DNA from: Galeruca laticollis
Taxonomy: Eukaryota > Arthropoda > Insecta > Coleoptera > Chrysomelidae
Assembly: GCA_963921935.1 (NCBI GenBank)
Contig: OY998175.1
Location: 263,183,709 to 263,247,708, forward strand
DNA length: 64,000 nt
Direction of reading: 5' to 3'
This document shows, piece after piece, positions 22,966 through 35,170 of the stretch. How positions within the stretch are numbered: position 1 is the stretch's first letter; every line of letters begins with the position of its first letter. The position numbers and the translations under genes were made by a program. Under the pieces are notes generated by a model, which made no database searches, was not told the DNA's origin, and saw nothing but the letters and a program-made list of their open reading frames with translations.

Positions 22966-23341
22966 CCTAAGAAAGAACACCGTATGTGGCATTTTTCTCG
23001 AAAATGAGACATAGGTAGTTTCGAATTCATTATGTCATTAAGTGTATTAAAAATTATTTTTTGTAATTTTTTTTGCATTAAATTTCAGCAAAAAAAATTG
23101 ATTTGAAATTAAACAAATTAGACGCTCTCTATATTTATGATCAAATTACTAGCCAAGAACACCGTAAGTAGAGATTTTTGCCGTAAAAAGAATCATATAA
23201 TTGCTGATACTACCCATAATCACCGTATGTTGTGAAATTGAAACCACATACGGTGTTTTTGCCTTGAAACGTATATAGTTTTCTAATTTGTGACTTGCCG
23301 CACAAAATGACCACAGACATACGGTGTTCTTGCTTAGGAAC
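22966..23341. repeat. Inverted-ended repeat with five CACCGTATGT-like motifs
   Basis: TCCTAAGAAAGAACACCGTA at the left is matched, in inverted orientation with one mismatch, by ACATACGGTGTTCTTGCTTAGGA at the right. Inside are three more copies of the CACCGTAWGT core (about 23160, 23221 and, inverted, 23249). Repeated end motifs of this kind are usual transposase-binding sites. A target duplication is not evident. It may be the left end region of the element carrying the gene at 23451. Confidence 0.6.
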
Positions 23342-23450
23342 TAGTTCATTTCTCTATCAAGAACGTCCTCGCGTTTGTGTAGTCTACGTATCTTGTTCCA
23401 GTTGCTTTTCGGTAATAGACCCGTGTATATCGTTCTCTAGTTTCGAATCA

Positions 23451-24316
23451 TGGGGTCAAGATCGCGTCGAATGGTTTTGATGGCAGTTAGTGAAATAATA
23501 ATGACGATAAAAGCTGTTCTAGAAGTGGTGTCGATGAGAGTAGTTATAGTAGTATTATTAGCAATACTGATTCAGGTTGTTGTGGTGGTAATTTATTTCC
23601 ACTAGATGAGAATATTATGATTCTGGATGAAAACCTACAGCCTCTGATAACTAGCAGTTTCATAGAGAACAACAATGAGATATTTGGAATAGTTACATCT
23701 CTTGAGACAGAACAAGGTAAGTTGAATTATTTATTTCAAAGACAAAGCTAAAGGTAACCACAAAAAACGGGGTGGGGCAGATTGTATCTTGTATATGCGG
23801 GAAATTTTATTCTTGTTTTTTCAGAAAGAAGCTCAATGATTGACAAGAATCAAGAAAACCATGTCGAGACTGTGGTACATGTCGAAGCCGAAGTATCACA
23901 AACTGAAGACAATATTGTTTCAAAAAATTACACAGGTAGATATGTTCTCTAATGTTTCATTTTTTTCTCTATCAATAGAATTAGAACCTGTTCGTTTCAC
24001 TGATGATGACGTTATTGAAGAGCAAGCCGAAGCAGACAGCTTATTTGTTTTGAATAATCAAACAGGCAACAATACCCCCACAATTTAAAAATATTATGGC
24101 AGTTGGTTGAATTATTGTTTTTTTCCAGAGAACTACAACAGTAATCTAACAGATGGAAGTCTTACAAAACGTAGAGAAATTACAAAAAGGGAGAGATCAA
24201 GAACCAAAGGCGAAGATGGAAGTAGAATAGAAGTTTGTAAAATATTCTTCCTAACCACTCTAGGATATAAATCAAACAATGATAGCATTCTTCGCATTTT
24301 AGAGAGTCCACTTTAG
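23451..24316 (+). CDS. Unrecognised split gene, probably transposon-borne
   Basis: A plausible four-exon gene. An ATG at 23451 opens an Arg/Ser-rich start. After an apparent one-base frameshift near 23490, a frame rich in Ser, Asp and Glu runs to a GTAAGT donor at about 23716. The next exon (about 23825-23935) lies between TTTTTTCAG and GTAGAT, another begins after CTATCAATAG at about 23980, and a last one follows TTTTTCCAG at about 24128, ending with TAG at 24314. The last exon reads 'RSRTKGEDGSRIEVCKIFFL' and a following Thr-Leu-Gly. This resembles a Val-Cys-Lys-x-Phe-Phe-Leu-x-Thr-Leu-Gly block in a common uncharacterised insect protein family often found in repeats. The product would be short compared with that family, so it is probably truncated. 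Function unknown. Confidence 0.35.
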
Positions 24317-24970
24317 GATAAACATGGAAAACATTGAAAAATCAAGAGAAAAAAATACCACCAAATAATTCGAAATCACATTATGAAGTTCTCGCCATGC
24401 GTGTCCCACTACCGACGAGAGCACGCCTCTAAAAATTATATCTGCCAAGTGATGTCTCTATAGCCCAAATGTGCAATGATTTCAAAGAATCATGAAACTT
24501 TCCTATTTTATATGAGCTTTACTATATGTTATTATTACGTTATTGTTATATTCTCTACATACACCAAAATTGTCATCCTTTCTTGCACAAATTGAGAGCG
24601 TTCCCCTCTCTCTCGCTCTCTCTTCCTCTCTTTCCATACAACTTCTTGCTAAACCCATTGTGTTGACACTACAACAGAGGCCAGTACTAAAGTGAGTACA
24701 TTGTCTTACAATTCTCTGATTTCGGACAGTTGGTAACATTGTTTGTCTATTGTGTCCCCATTTAGAGGGAAAACTATATCATTTCCTTATCGGCTTTCAA
24801 CACAACAACGCTTGAAGATGATTCCAATTATGTCATTTTACAGAATAGTGCTGCATTTTAACATTTTATAGTCATGATGAGTTGGTTGATCATTGTTAAT
24901 CTCATTTCTACACAATTATTACACAATTCACAATCTGTAGTTTAAATTATTACAACTCAATGGAATATAA
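24317..24970. other. Non-coding stretch with CT-rich run
   Basis: A pyrimidine-rich CTCTCTCTCGCTCTCTCTTC run lies near 24600. No gene or element recognised. Confidence 0.4.
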
Positions 24971-25150
24971 CCTCACTTCGGAGGTAAGTACACACGTGGT
25001 TGTAAATTTCATTAAAATTTATGCTTTCGTTGACCACAGTATTTAACTGTTGTTTTTTCATTTTATAGTCTCCCTGATGATAAGGATAATAATCCTCGAA
25101 AGTTTGGACAATTTTTGCTGAGAGTACACTTTCTTGGATTAAAGGTTAAA
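24971..25150 (+). repeat. Diverged single arm of the 25.6-25.9 kb palindrome family
   Basis: Shares with 25745-25865 the blocks GACCACAGTATTTAACTGTT and CTGATGATAAGGATAATAAT followed by CCTCGAAAG and TTTGGACA. Here only one arm is present. The CTGATGA - stem - CGAAA core is discussed under findings. Confidence 0.65.
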
Positions 25151-25514
25151 TATGCTTAAAAAACATTCAATAACGAAGTACGTTTCGACTTATGAAGTCA
25201 TCTTCTGGTTAATAAAATAATCTAAATTTATTACGTGTATAAGTAAAAATTATGTCAATATTTATAGAATCAAATTACACGAAAACAATATAAATTATTA
25301 CCCTTCTTTCATTATTTCAGATATGATCACATGAAAGACATAAAACATTTTCTGAACAGGTACATATTTATCACTCATTGCTTGGACATTGAACTTAATA
25401 CAAATTGGTTTCTCTATAGATTAGTTGTTATTTTTTTATCATAATTAATATTTTTCCTTTTTATACTTTATTGTTAGTACGGACAAATTATTATTTTAAT
25501 GTTGTTAAATTTTA

Positions 25515-25522
25515 TATATATG

Positions 25523-25584
<62 letters not shown>

Positions 25585-25587
25585 TAT
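25515..25587. repeat. (TA)n microsatellite
   Basis: About 70 bp of nearly uninterrupted TA dinucleotides, directly against the left arm of the large palindrome. Confidence 0.95.
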
Positions 25588-25909
25588 AAAACTAGTGAAT
25601 ATTGGGGATTGCAGCAAAAAATTGGAAAAGATATACTCTTAGCGGAAAATGTCCAAGCTTTCGAGGATGTTCGTCCTCATCATCAGGGAAACTAGAATGA
25701 AAAACAACAGTTGAATACTATGGTCAAAGAGAATAATTAAAAATGAAATTCACAACCACGTATTCTCTTTGACCATAGTATTTAACTGTTGTTTTTCATT
25801 CTAGTTTCCCTGATGATGAGGACAAACATCCTCGAAAGCTTGGACATTTTCCGCTAAGAGTATATATTTTCCAATTTTTTGCTGCAATCCCCAATATTCA
25901 CTAGTTTTA
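25588..25909. repeat. Large palindrome, ~148-bp arms
   Basis: 25588-25735 is the reverse complement of 25761-25909 with only a few differences; a 25-bp spacer separates them. Each arm contains the CTGATGATGAGGAC...TCCTCGAAAG block. It is sandwiched between two (TA)n arrays (to 25587 and from about 25943). Transcribed, it would form a very long hairpin. Only one arm is present in the related copy at 24971-25150, so the palindrome arose secondarily. Confidence 0.9.
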
Positions 25910-25939
25910 TTCCTAACTAGTCAGCAAAGACTATCTTTC

Positions 25940-25942
<3 letters not shown>

Positions 25943-25986
<44 letters not shown>
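25943..25986. repeat. (TA)n microsatellite
   Basis: About 44 bp of TA dinucleotides right of the palindrome. Confidence 0.95.
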
Positions 25987-25991
<5 letters not shown>

Positions 25992-26119
25992 TATATTGTA
26001 ATGAATAATTTATAAATTTATCTTTTTGTTAAGTTTATTTATGGGCGCCAATTTATAATTATTCCCTTGATTGACTAGCTCAATTTTTTTAATTATTTAT
26101 TTATAACGTTTATTTAATT
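25986..26119 (+). repeat. Direct repeat, copy 1
   Basis: 134 bp nearly identical to 26275-26409 (shared block TTTATTTATGGGCGCCAATT). The two copies are offset by about 290 bp; the 155 bp between them include CCCCAACGTTGGG, a 13-bp near palindrome. A local tandem duplication or two flanks of an insertion. Confidence 0.85.
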
Positions 26120-26274
26120 CCTCCTCTCTTCTCTTTCCTCTTCCGATCCGCTATCGTTTCCGACCTGCTTTCCATCTCTCAATACCATTTTCTTGTCCAT
26201 GATTTCTTTGTTTGTCATTAATTTAAGCAATTCAATTATTTATATTTGCCCCAACGTTGGGCCGACAATTTATT

Positions 26275-26409
26275 ATTATTTATATTGTAATGAATAATTT
26301 ATAAATTTATCTTTTTGTTAAGTTTATTTATGGGCGCCAATTCATAATTATTCCCTTGATTGACTAGCTCATTTTTTTTTAATTATTTATTCATAACGTT
26401 TATTTAATT
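26275..26409 (+). repeat. Direct repeat, copy 2
   Basis: Partner of 25986-26119, differing at only a few positions, so the duplication is fairly recent. Confidence 0.85.
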
Positions 26410-28128
26410 AGTCGGAAGTATGAGAATCCTCCCTTTGAGTTCTGGATATAATAATCAAAGATTGAGGAAATATATTCATAATCTTACCTTTAACTTACAA
26501 CCTCTGAAAGAAACAATATCTGTTAAATAAAACGATTGAAATACGACAACAATGATATTGATAATTTAATCATGGATGTGAGAATAAAAAAAATCAACAC
26601 ATTAATGTAAAGCTGTTTAATAAAATAATTTGAAAATTTTTAACCTGATTGGAACATAATAAAATATTTTTGAAACTATCAATTTGCTTTGAACATTTAT
26701 TCTTATGGAATTGTGCCACCCTATATCATACATGTATTCTTAATAACAAAATCTCCCACTACTGCGTCGGCGCTAAATCTCCAAACGCATGCGCTGCTAC
26801 AATATACATGAAAGAAGGAGGTTTTCCTTCCATAAATAACGTTTTATAGTCAACACGACGTTAGCGTGCTTGTGATAAAGAAAATTTGTTAAAATTATCA
26901 AGTTTCTATAATCAATGACATATAAGTGATAATTTATAGACTATATATGTGCGTGTGTTTAAAGGTCAAGAAAGTGATAGATTAAAGTTATACATGCGAT
27001 AGCTGGAAGGAAGATATGAGATTTAATTTAACATTCAAGATGCACGTGATATTTCAAGTAGATAAATTTACAAAAGGTGAGTATAATAATTTTATAGATA
27101 TTAAAGATATAATTCTCTATAGATAAATTTATGATGCATCATATTTTATTGCTTTTGGCCTTTTTATGCGTTATATAATTCGAACGTTCTACTAAGATTT
27201 GAGTGTACACTTTGAAAATGTTAATTGGAATTCCAAATAAGTTTAAGCAAAATACACAGACCTTATTTTTGCTATCACTGCCGGCTGCACTCGCATCTTC
27301 AAATCTTGCAGATATCTCATAAGAGATATGCTCCTACTGCACTATTCAATACTTACACAGGATTGGATACTCTTGTGATTAGTTTGATTTAAATTTTTTA
27401 TATAATTTTAACTTTTAAATACTTTTTAAACAATTTTGTACAGAGAGCAATCTTTTATCGACGCATCCTCCATCACCATCTCAAATCGACTTTTTTTGAT
27501 TTTCAAAATCAACAAGTATTTCAGCTTACCTAGTCCATAGCTCACTTATTTGTTTTTTTTTATCACTAAAATTGTTATTCTCCAGTCTTTTAGTTACTAT
27601 TTTGAAAAACATGAATTTATTGTCCTAGAGGGTAATAACACTGATTCACTTAGATTTCTATTGTATTGGGGAATTTTAATTAAGTCCTCTTTTCCTCCTA
27701 CAATAGTCAATTTTCTTATATTTATGTTGTTTAGCTAATTTGAGAAATGTTTATTTTTACAAATTTTACAACCTATATTATTAATTAACCTATATGTAAT
27801 TGATTCTATTTTAGTTTGAGTCTTGTTTTATAGTTATTATACATAAACTCCTGATTATTTTTGTTTTTGTAATTAAATTTTATATATATAATCAATAAGC
27901 AATGATTTTATGTTGGTAATGAAAATTCCCTAGCAGGCATTACTTCCTGTAAATATTCATTTCCTTTTTATACGTTTGGGCTGTGTTCCAACTATCTTTT
28001 CCATCTAGTTTCAACCCCTTGCAATGAATGAATGAATACATGGTATTCTAAACTTTTGCTACTACTAAAAAAAATATGTAAATAATGTTAAGTTATCGTT
28101 GGACTGATTATTCTTTTCTCTTAATTTA
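26410..28128. other. Non-coding stretch
   Basis: AT-rich; scattered short open frames without recognisable content. It could be intron or intergenic DNA. Confidence 0.4.
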
Positions 28129-28129
28129 G

Positions 28130-28237
28130 GTTCCAAGCTATTATATGACATTTCGTACTGCAGAAATTGCTATGGCTGTGTTCAGTGTAATACGGAATTC
28201 CGTGACTTTGACAACCAATCAGAATTACTGGTACAGG
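28130..28237 (+). other. Possible isolated exon, Cys-rich
   Basis: 108 bp between a good acceptor (polypyrimidine then TTAATTTAG) and a donor (CAG followed by GTAATATT). One frame is open throughout and reads 'SYCRNCYGCVQCNTEFRDF', four cysteines spaced C-x2-C-x2-C-x2-C. This could be an exon of a host gene. No neighbouring exon is visible, so support is weak. Confidence 0.25.
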
Positions 28238-28480
28238 TAATATTTACTATTTAATTAACTAATATAGTGTTGGAATTTTTATTCTTCATCCCTTTTTAAA
28301 ACATTCACATCAATATTTCACCCGATTTATTCATATTTCAATCTTTTTATATTTTAATATTTGACTTGTTATTGAGTTTATTCTAATGGTTGTGTCTACT
28401 GACACTCCTTCCGTTACAATAAGACCTTTTTATTATGTTTATTTATTTCAATATATTTACAAAACTAGATGACTAGTTCA

Positions 28481-29355
<875 letters not shown>

Positions 29356-29616
29356 TTAAAACCCTTTCGTTCATGAAATAATTTGAGGAAATTGAAAATT
29401 CTGATTTTTTGTACAGTGAATAATCGATTTTTTTAGGATTTCTAATACTATTTGCAAATTTGTTGGAACCCCTAAGTAAGGGTTGCAAGATGTAGTCAAT
29501 TGACCACATTGTGATCAAGTTGTAAATTTGGTTTGTAGTCAGTTGACTACATTATAAGCAAATTATATGGTTGGTTTTCTTGAAAAATAGAACGATGGTT
29601 TTAAAAACAAATTCTT

Positions 29617-31570
29617 TTATTTAGTGTGAAAATTCAGGAAACGATTTTTATTTTTTGTTAAACATAAATGTGATGCACACTTTTGACATTTTTCTCGTGA
29701 AAACTCTTTGCTTTTATCCATGTTGCATCGGGAAGGATAACTCGCCTCTTCATGTATGGGCCAATGGTTCGAACCATCATAACGTACTTTTTGTACAGGT
29801 CCTAATTCTTGGCTCCTTTTTAAGGAAGATGGCAGATTTTCAGCTTCCGTTGGTGGGTGGCCACGTTTTTTGTTTGGCGCTTTGTTGCTCATTAATAGGG
29901 CTTCCGCAATATGGGCTCTGAAATGCAGTAGATCCAAGATATTTTTTTGAGGTATTTTCAAATCTGCAGCCTTCTGACGGTATTAAAACCAGGCATTTGC
30001 ACATTCTATATCTATAGCATGTGTAAACATCCTCAACGTCCATTTGTTTGACCGAATGAAAGTCCTGTAAAGTGCTATCATAGAGTCCAACTTATCTACC
30101 CCTCCCATTGATTTATTGTTTGTCCTCACTACTTCTGGTCGTTGAATAAATACATACTCTTTTCTTACTTTGTCCCATCGTTTGCAACTATCAGCTTACC
30201 TTTACCTATAAAAGAAGATGCCATATGCAGCGACTTCTTATCAAACCATTTGGTCCCTATAACCTGACCATCTTCGCTGATTACTTCGTTCATGGAGCCA
30301 CGTCCTCTCTTCTTTATACCCGCGTCCGTTTGCAATAGAGCTTGCCTAAATCGGTCGATTCTAGCAGTGCCGGTACAATAGATTAACTTATTTTGAAGGT
30401 ATTTGATGACATTATAATTGGAAAAAAGATTATCAAAAAAAAGTTTCACAGGTACTTCATCGATACGGGTACATAGTTTTGTGACAACTGCCCCACCCAA
30501 TCCAAATGGGTCTTTTTCAACAGCATCCAATTCAGTAGTCGCACCCTAATATAATATAAAATCATATAACCTACCACTAGCTCCACATAAGGAAAATATC
30601 TTTATGCCCCATGAACTGGGCTTATTATTTATATGTGGTCTTACATCTAAGCTGCCTTTAAAAGGGACAGATTGTCGTATATTGCCAGCTCCGGTTCTAA
30701 TGGTAGTAATAAGCATCTAGCTCTGATGGTATTGTGAAGCGGCCTTTACTTTCCAAAACCTGTCTGAGAAATTTGGTTCCCTGGTTTGTGTGTCGACAAA
30801 ATGCGAATGGTTTCTGATTGAGAAAAATCTATTCACAGACATATTGTCGGCAACAATAGGTACTCTATTATCATATGTAGCATTCCAATAAAACTTAACC
30901 CGAGGATAATGTAGGTTTCCCATAATTATATGGATTCCAACGAAAGTATGTAGCTCGGTGACAGATGTTAAAGCAAATCACGAATTCTGCTGTGTGGCAT
31001 ACAAGTTTGTATATTGCACCATTGTCTGAAATAATTCCTCAGTAAAATACAATTTGAAAAAATAAAGTGGACTTTCGAGTTCCAATGCATCACTCTGCAC
31101 CTTTTCCTTCCATTTGTAGCTCGGAGTCATAAATGTTACATTTTGTTTCCATTTGATGTTTTCGATTCTACTCCATGAAATTTGCTATTTTTTTGAGCTT
31201 CATTTTTTTGCTGCACTATTTGGACTCAATGGACGGAATTTCAACTTCAACTGTATGGTCAAGTTCAACGTCAAGGTCAGCCATTACTTCTAGGTCGACA
31301 TTATCTTCCATATTAAATGTATTTCATTCTAAAAAGTATCAAAATGTACCTAAATGATGTAACAATATAACAAATAACACAATTTACCTTGCTCACCAGG
31401 TTTATCTCCAGTCAACTTATCATTGTCGTCACTAAGATATTCTATATCTGATAGAGTAACAGCTATTTCAATGAGTTTCTCGTACGTTAACGAACGTTTG
31501 TGACTCATAGTAGCTTCTAAAAGTTGATGATTGAGCAAACTGTACAATAACCTGGTCATAAATAACATAC
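29617..31570 (-). pseudogene. piggyBac transposase pseudogene C
   Basis: Transposase of element C, read right to left. The N-terminal segment is 31568-31385. A further acidic stretch follows about 31310-31250. The 30923-30717 part includes 'VPIVADNMSVNRFFSIRNHS' and a His-Phe-Val-Asp motif. The core (30530-30165) has 'DPFGLGGAVVTKL', 'VKLFFDNLFSNYNVIKYL', 'GTARIDRF', 'KKRGRGSM' and 'VIGTKWFDKKSLHMAS'. Next is 'NNKSMGGVDKLDSM' with the third Asp, and 'SNKWTLRMFTHAID' (30120-30010). The C-terminus (29961-29617) ends in a His/Cys zinc-finger-like pattern with 'CQKCASHLC'. Frames change at least five times and stops occur, so it is inactive. It resembles the piggyBac group domesticated as PGBD genes more than copies A and B do; that is an impression, not an alignment. 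Confidence 0.82.
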
Positions 31571-31702
31571 CTCAATGATGCTGTATAGTCACAATGTAGT
31601 CAAATGATTATACCCGTTTTTCAACAATTATATTTCATACAAAACTGTAAATATCTCCACTTTATCCAGCCAATTATTGACTAATGAATTTCTTGAAACT
31701 AA

Positions 31703-32186
31703 AGGCGGGTTTATACAACATTTACATAGTCATAATCATAATCACAGTCAGAATCATAAACTTAATCATAATCATAACTCTGAAAGGCGTTTATACAATT
31801 TTAATAGTCACAGTCATAAGCATAAAATTCATATAAATGAAATTTGCCAAAAAGTCAAATCAATGAAGTTAATATAAACAATGATTGACGGAGCACAGAA
31901 ATACCTCCAAAAAACGGCCAATAAAATTAATTCTTCAACCAAGACGCCTTTTTGTCGTCATTGCTCATCGCGTGTTGGTTACGACACATGCGCATTTCAA
32001 TTCTCGTCTTAATCATAATCATAAAGTTAAAAGTTAGGAACTTCAAGGTCAGTAAAATTATGCTTACGATTATGATTGTGATTGTGACAATTGTATAAAC
32101 GGTGCTATAAAAAATCATTAGTTTAACTCTTATGATTGTGACTGTGATTATGATTATGACTATGTAAATGTTGTATAAACCCGCCT
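31703..32186. mobile_element. Harbinger-like MITE nested in piggyBac C
   Basis: 484-bp element with terminal inverted repeats of about 58 bp beginning AGGCGGGTTTATACAACATT, one mismatch between ends. The first eight bases equal the end of the intact Harbinger element at 11675. Left flank is TAA and right flank TTA, compatible with a TWA target after one change. The interior repeats ATAATCATAATCA-type short units and holds a second, inner inverted pair (GGCGTTTATACAATT at about 31784, and its inverse near 32085). No coding capacity. Confidence 0.8.
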
Positions 32187-32468
32187 TTACAGACTAAAAA
32201 TTACGTTGATAATTGCGACATCTTTTGAATACATATAGGAGTACTATTTGATTGAAAATCAAAGCTTGCAGGTACCTGTGACATTCAAATATTTCCATTT
32301 TCTTTGTTTAGAATCTGAATGTTAGATGGCAGTGCGATATTCCGTTATGTTGTTAGGATGTAGTCAACTGATTACAATATGGATCAAACAGACACAAGTC
32401 CTTTCTAAGATCATATGGGCTTTGAAGAATTGACGTAGTCAATTGACTACACGGTGAACGAAAGAGTT

Positions 32469-34732
32469 TTAATCAGATCAGATTTGCCGACATTATTTGT
32501 TCAGTGGACTACTTGGAATGTTTTTTTCTTTTATTAGACAATAACGACTATTTAACTAGTCTTTGAGCACTGATTAGATCTTAGCTTGATTATGTCAAAT
32601 ATAACGGAACCGTTACACAAAAATTCAGTTTCTGAATAGCGTTTAGCGTAAAATGGGTTCATTCTATCACATTACGGCTTGATATATTGGCGGTTTCGTT
32701 ATAAACATTTATTAGCCTTGATTAAAATATAACGGTGCTCCTATATTTCAATCGAGTGGTCGGAATACGGTTGTAAGTTATTCATTCTCGAAACCTTCAC
32801 CCAAACCATCAAATTGCATGTGTAAGGTTTTGATGGAGCCAAATCACAGTTCGTCCGTCAAAAACTTGAAAGAATATGGCCCAACAAATTTATTTTTGTA
32901 AATACCATATCAAATATTCCTTCCAAACCAATATCATTCTCATTTCATCACAAACATATTAGCATCAAACCACTAGCGACAGTTTTGGGATAAGACAAAT
33001 CTATTAGAAGAAAATTATGCTCAATTGAGAAAAATATGTACGTCTAATTATCCTCAAATGAGGAATGAAAACTGGAGTCCTCTATCGTTAATATCCCTTA
33101 CTTGCAAGATATGTATGAATGATATGTTCGAAATTATTTGCCACAATATCTTTACTTATCGTAATATTACCGTCGATCATTCAAACAATTTGTTTCCGTT
33201 TTATAATACTGATTGTATAATTTCAAACGATGAATGCATTGCCAAGTTGCTTTTGGCGTATTTTCATCAGAATTATTGTGGATGTTTTAATTATTAGTCT
33301 CGAATTTACTAATTTCACATGTCACTGTTGACTGGATGATTTTTTAATGCGAATATCTATTATTAAAAATAACTTACTGGTCTCTATGAGTTTCACAGTG
33401 GTTATATCTCAATTTAACCACTCATACTTCTCACACCAGTTAATAAGGTTGCTATTTCGATATTATTCCAAGTGTGGATAGTGTATATCAGAGGATAAAC
33501 ACGACTAGAATGGTTCTGAATAATTATTGCTATTTGATGAAAGTCATGTCAATGACGACACGTATATTCGGATCGAATATCTAGTTGCACTACGTGGCAA
33601 TTCCTAATTTTATCTATTTGTGTCTATTCCACATATTTTCTCTATTACGCTGGTATTCATTTTTATAGAGATATTTTCCTTGAATTGGCACGAACATCAA
33701 ACATGTGTTCTATGACATTACATGATATTCCGGAAGCTTTACGTTCTGCGATAAACGAAAAAAAAATATGATGAACACTTTTGTGAGAATAGATCGATCT
33801 ATGAAGCGTTTATATAGAACGATAAATTTTCGTAAAAGACTTTTTTGGTTAGTCATCTAGCGTTATAACAAATTCAGAGACAAATAATTTGGTGTACAGG
33901 CATATTAGTGGATCAAGCCTTATAGTAAATCGAAAATTTCACATAATATAGTAGACATCCAGATGTTATAAATTTTTGTATGTAATGAAATTTAAATCAT
34001 TTGTTTGTAGTTGTGCCCTCATATCATAATATGTAATAGAGATATAAAGGTTCGATACCCTAGTAAACCACTTTTTCTCGTACCTTCGCTTAGAAATTAG
34101 ATGTTGAAATGATGTTTCGACGATTTTTTTTAATTATATGATCTACTATAAAACATTCACTTTCCACTAAATGGTTGAAAAATATAGCATTGTATTTGAA
34201 GATTCTGAAAAAAAGTAGTTGAAAAATAACAATTGTTCAAACAACGCTCGCTTGCGATCGTTACAAAAATTATCGGATTCAAGCTAAGATACATTATTTA
34301 ATTGAGCATTGAATTCCTGTTCAAATGATATTAAATATGTCAAAATCTATGAAGCTACACCAAAGTTGTAACTATTTCATTGATTTAGTTTCCCACTCAC
34401 CCTACCAGTTATTTTGCAAGAGAGAGGAAAAACTATTGGAGCAAATATGCTTTAGTGACTTTGTAACAAAAATGTTGGTATTAACTTCCCTACATTTTAA
34501 CTATTGTTAATAGTGGCTTGAAGTAACTTAAATAGATAATAAAATGCAGTGTGATATATTTATCGTGCAAACAGTCCAATATGAGCAACTGGTATTTTAA
34601 ATTGGACCAAATAGTTCTTCCTTACTAATAAATTATGGTTTAACACAAAAAGCTAACTTTATTTAGAACTATAAAATATAAAGAAACACTAGGTACATGA
34701 TAATAAATATTTTGATAAGAACATCTTTTTTT
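32469..34732. other. Mostly non-coding stretch
   Basis: The only open frame worth a note is 33025-33297 (+): 90 codons with nine cysteines, including 'LTCKICMN'. No family is recognised and no splice context is clear. The rest shows no gene or repeat that I can support. Confidence 0.3.
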
Positions 34733-35170
34733 TTATTGATGTCTCATATTACCTTTATAAAGCACGCCTGGGCGTGTTTAAATCGAACTTTCAAACACGC
34801 GCGTTTTTTAAAGTCCCTATGGTAACAACAACAACTTGAGAAACGTAAGTATCAATGACAACTTTTTTTATTAGTTTTTAAATTGTATATTTTCATTGGG
34901 AACCAATGTCTTATTTGGTTTTTTTCTGCAAAATTATACATTGTATTCTCTTAAATATAAACAAAGAAACTTTTTGATTATTGATCTGACAGCAGTACCT
35001 CGTAACGTCAAATAAAAATAAATACTATTTGACTATCACGAAACTTAGCTGGGCATCGAGGACGGACTTCCATTTTTTTTGTAGTAATAATATAATAATA
35101 ATATTTTATTATTTCAAAGTGCACCAATAAAAAAAATAGTGTAAAAAATTCGTAGATAACGGGTCTTTCA
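34733..35170 (-). repeat. Dispersed repeat copy 2 (inverted partner of 15838-16290)
   Basis: Reverse complement similar to 15838-16290 throughout, with small indels. The two copies are 19 kb apart in opposite orientation. No open frame. Confidence 0.75.

Larger units (their letters stand above)
29360..32468. mobile_element. piggyBac element C with both ends
   Basis: 3,109 bp flanked on both sides by TTAA (29356-29359 and 32469-32472), the piggyBac target. The ends are inverted copies over 14 bp with one mismatch: AACCCTTTCGTTCA on the left, AACTCTTTCGTTCA read inward from the right. Just inside each end lie palindromic TGTAGTCAATTGACTACA-type motifs (29494, 29521 at the left; 32353, 32434 at the right), probable transposase-binding sites. 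It contains a decayed transposase on the minus strand and a MITE inserted at 31703. Confidence 0.85.

Noticed and set aside
24503..24739. Minus-strand open frame with Glu/Arg-rich middle.
   Set aside because: The composition comes from the CT-rich run; no family or splice signals.
25801..25865. Complete hammerhead ribozyme in the large palindrome.
   Set aside because: Core-like CTGATGA and GAAA with a stem are present, but no stem III with a following cleavage triplet could be placed, so only a finding is recorded, not an RNA gene.
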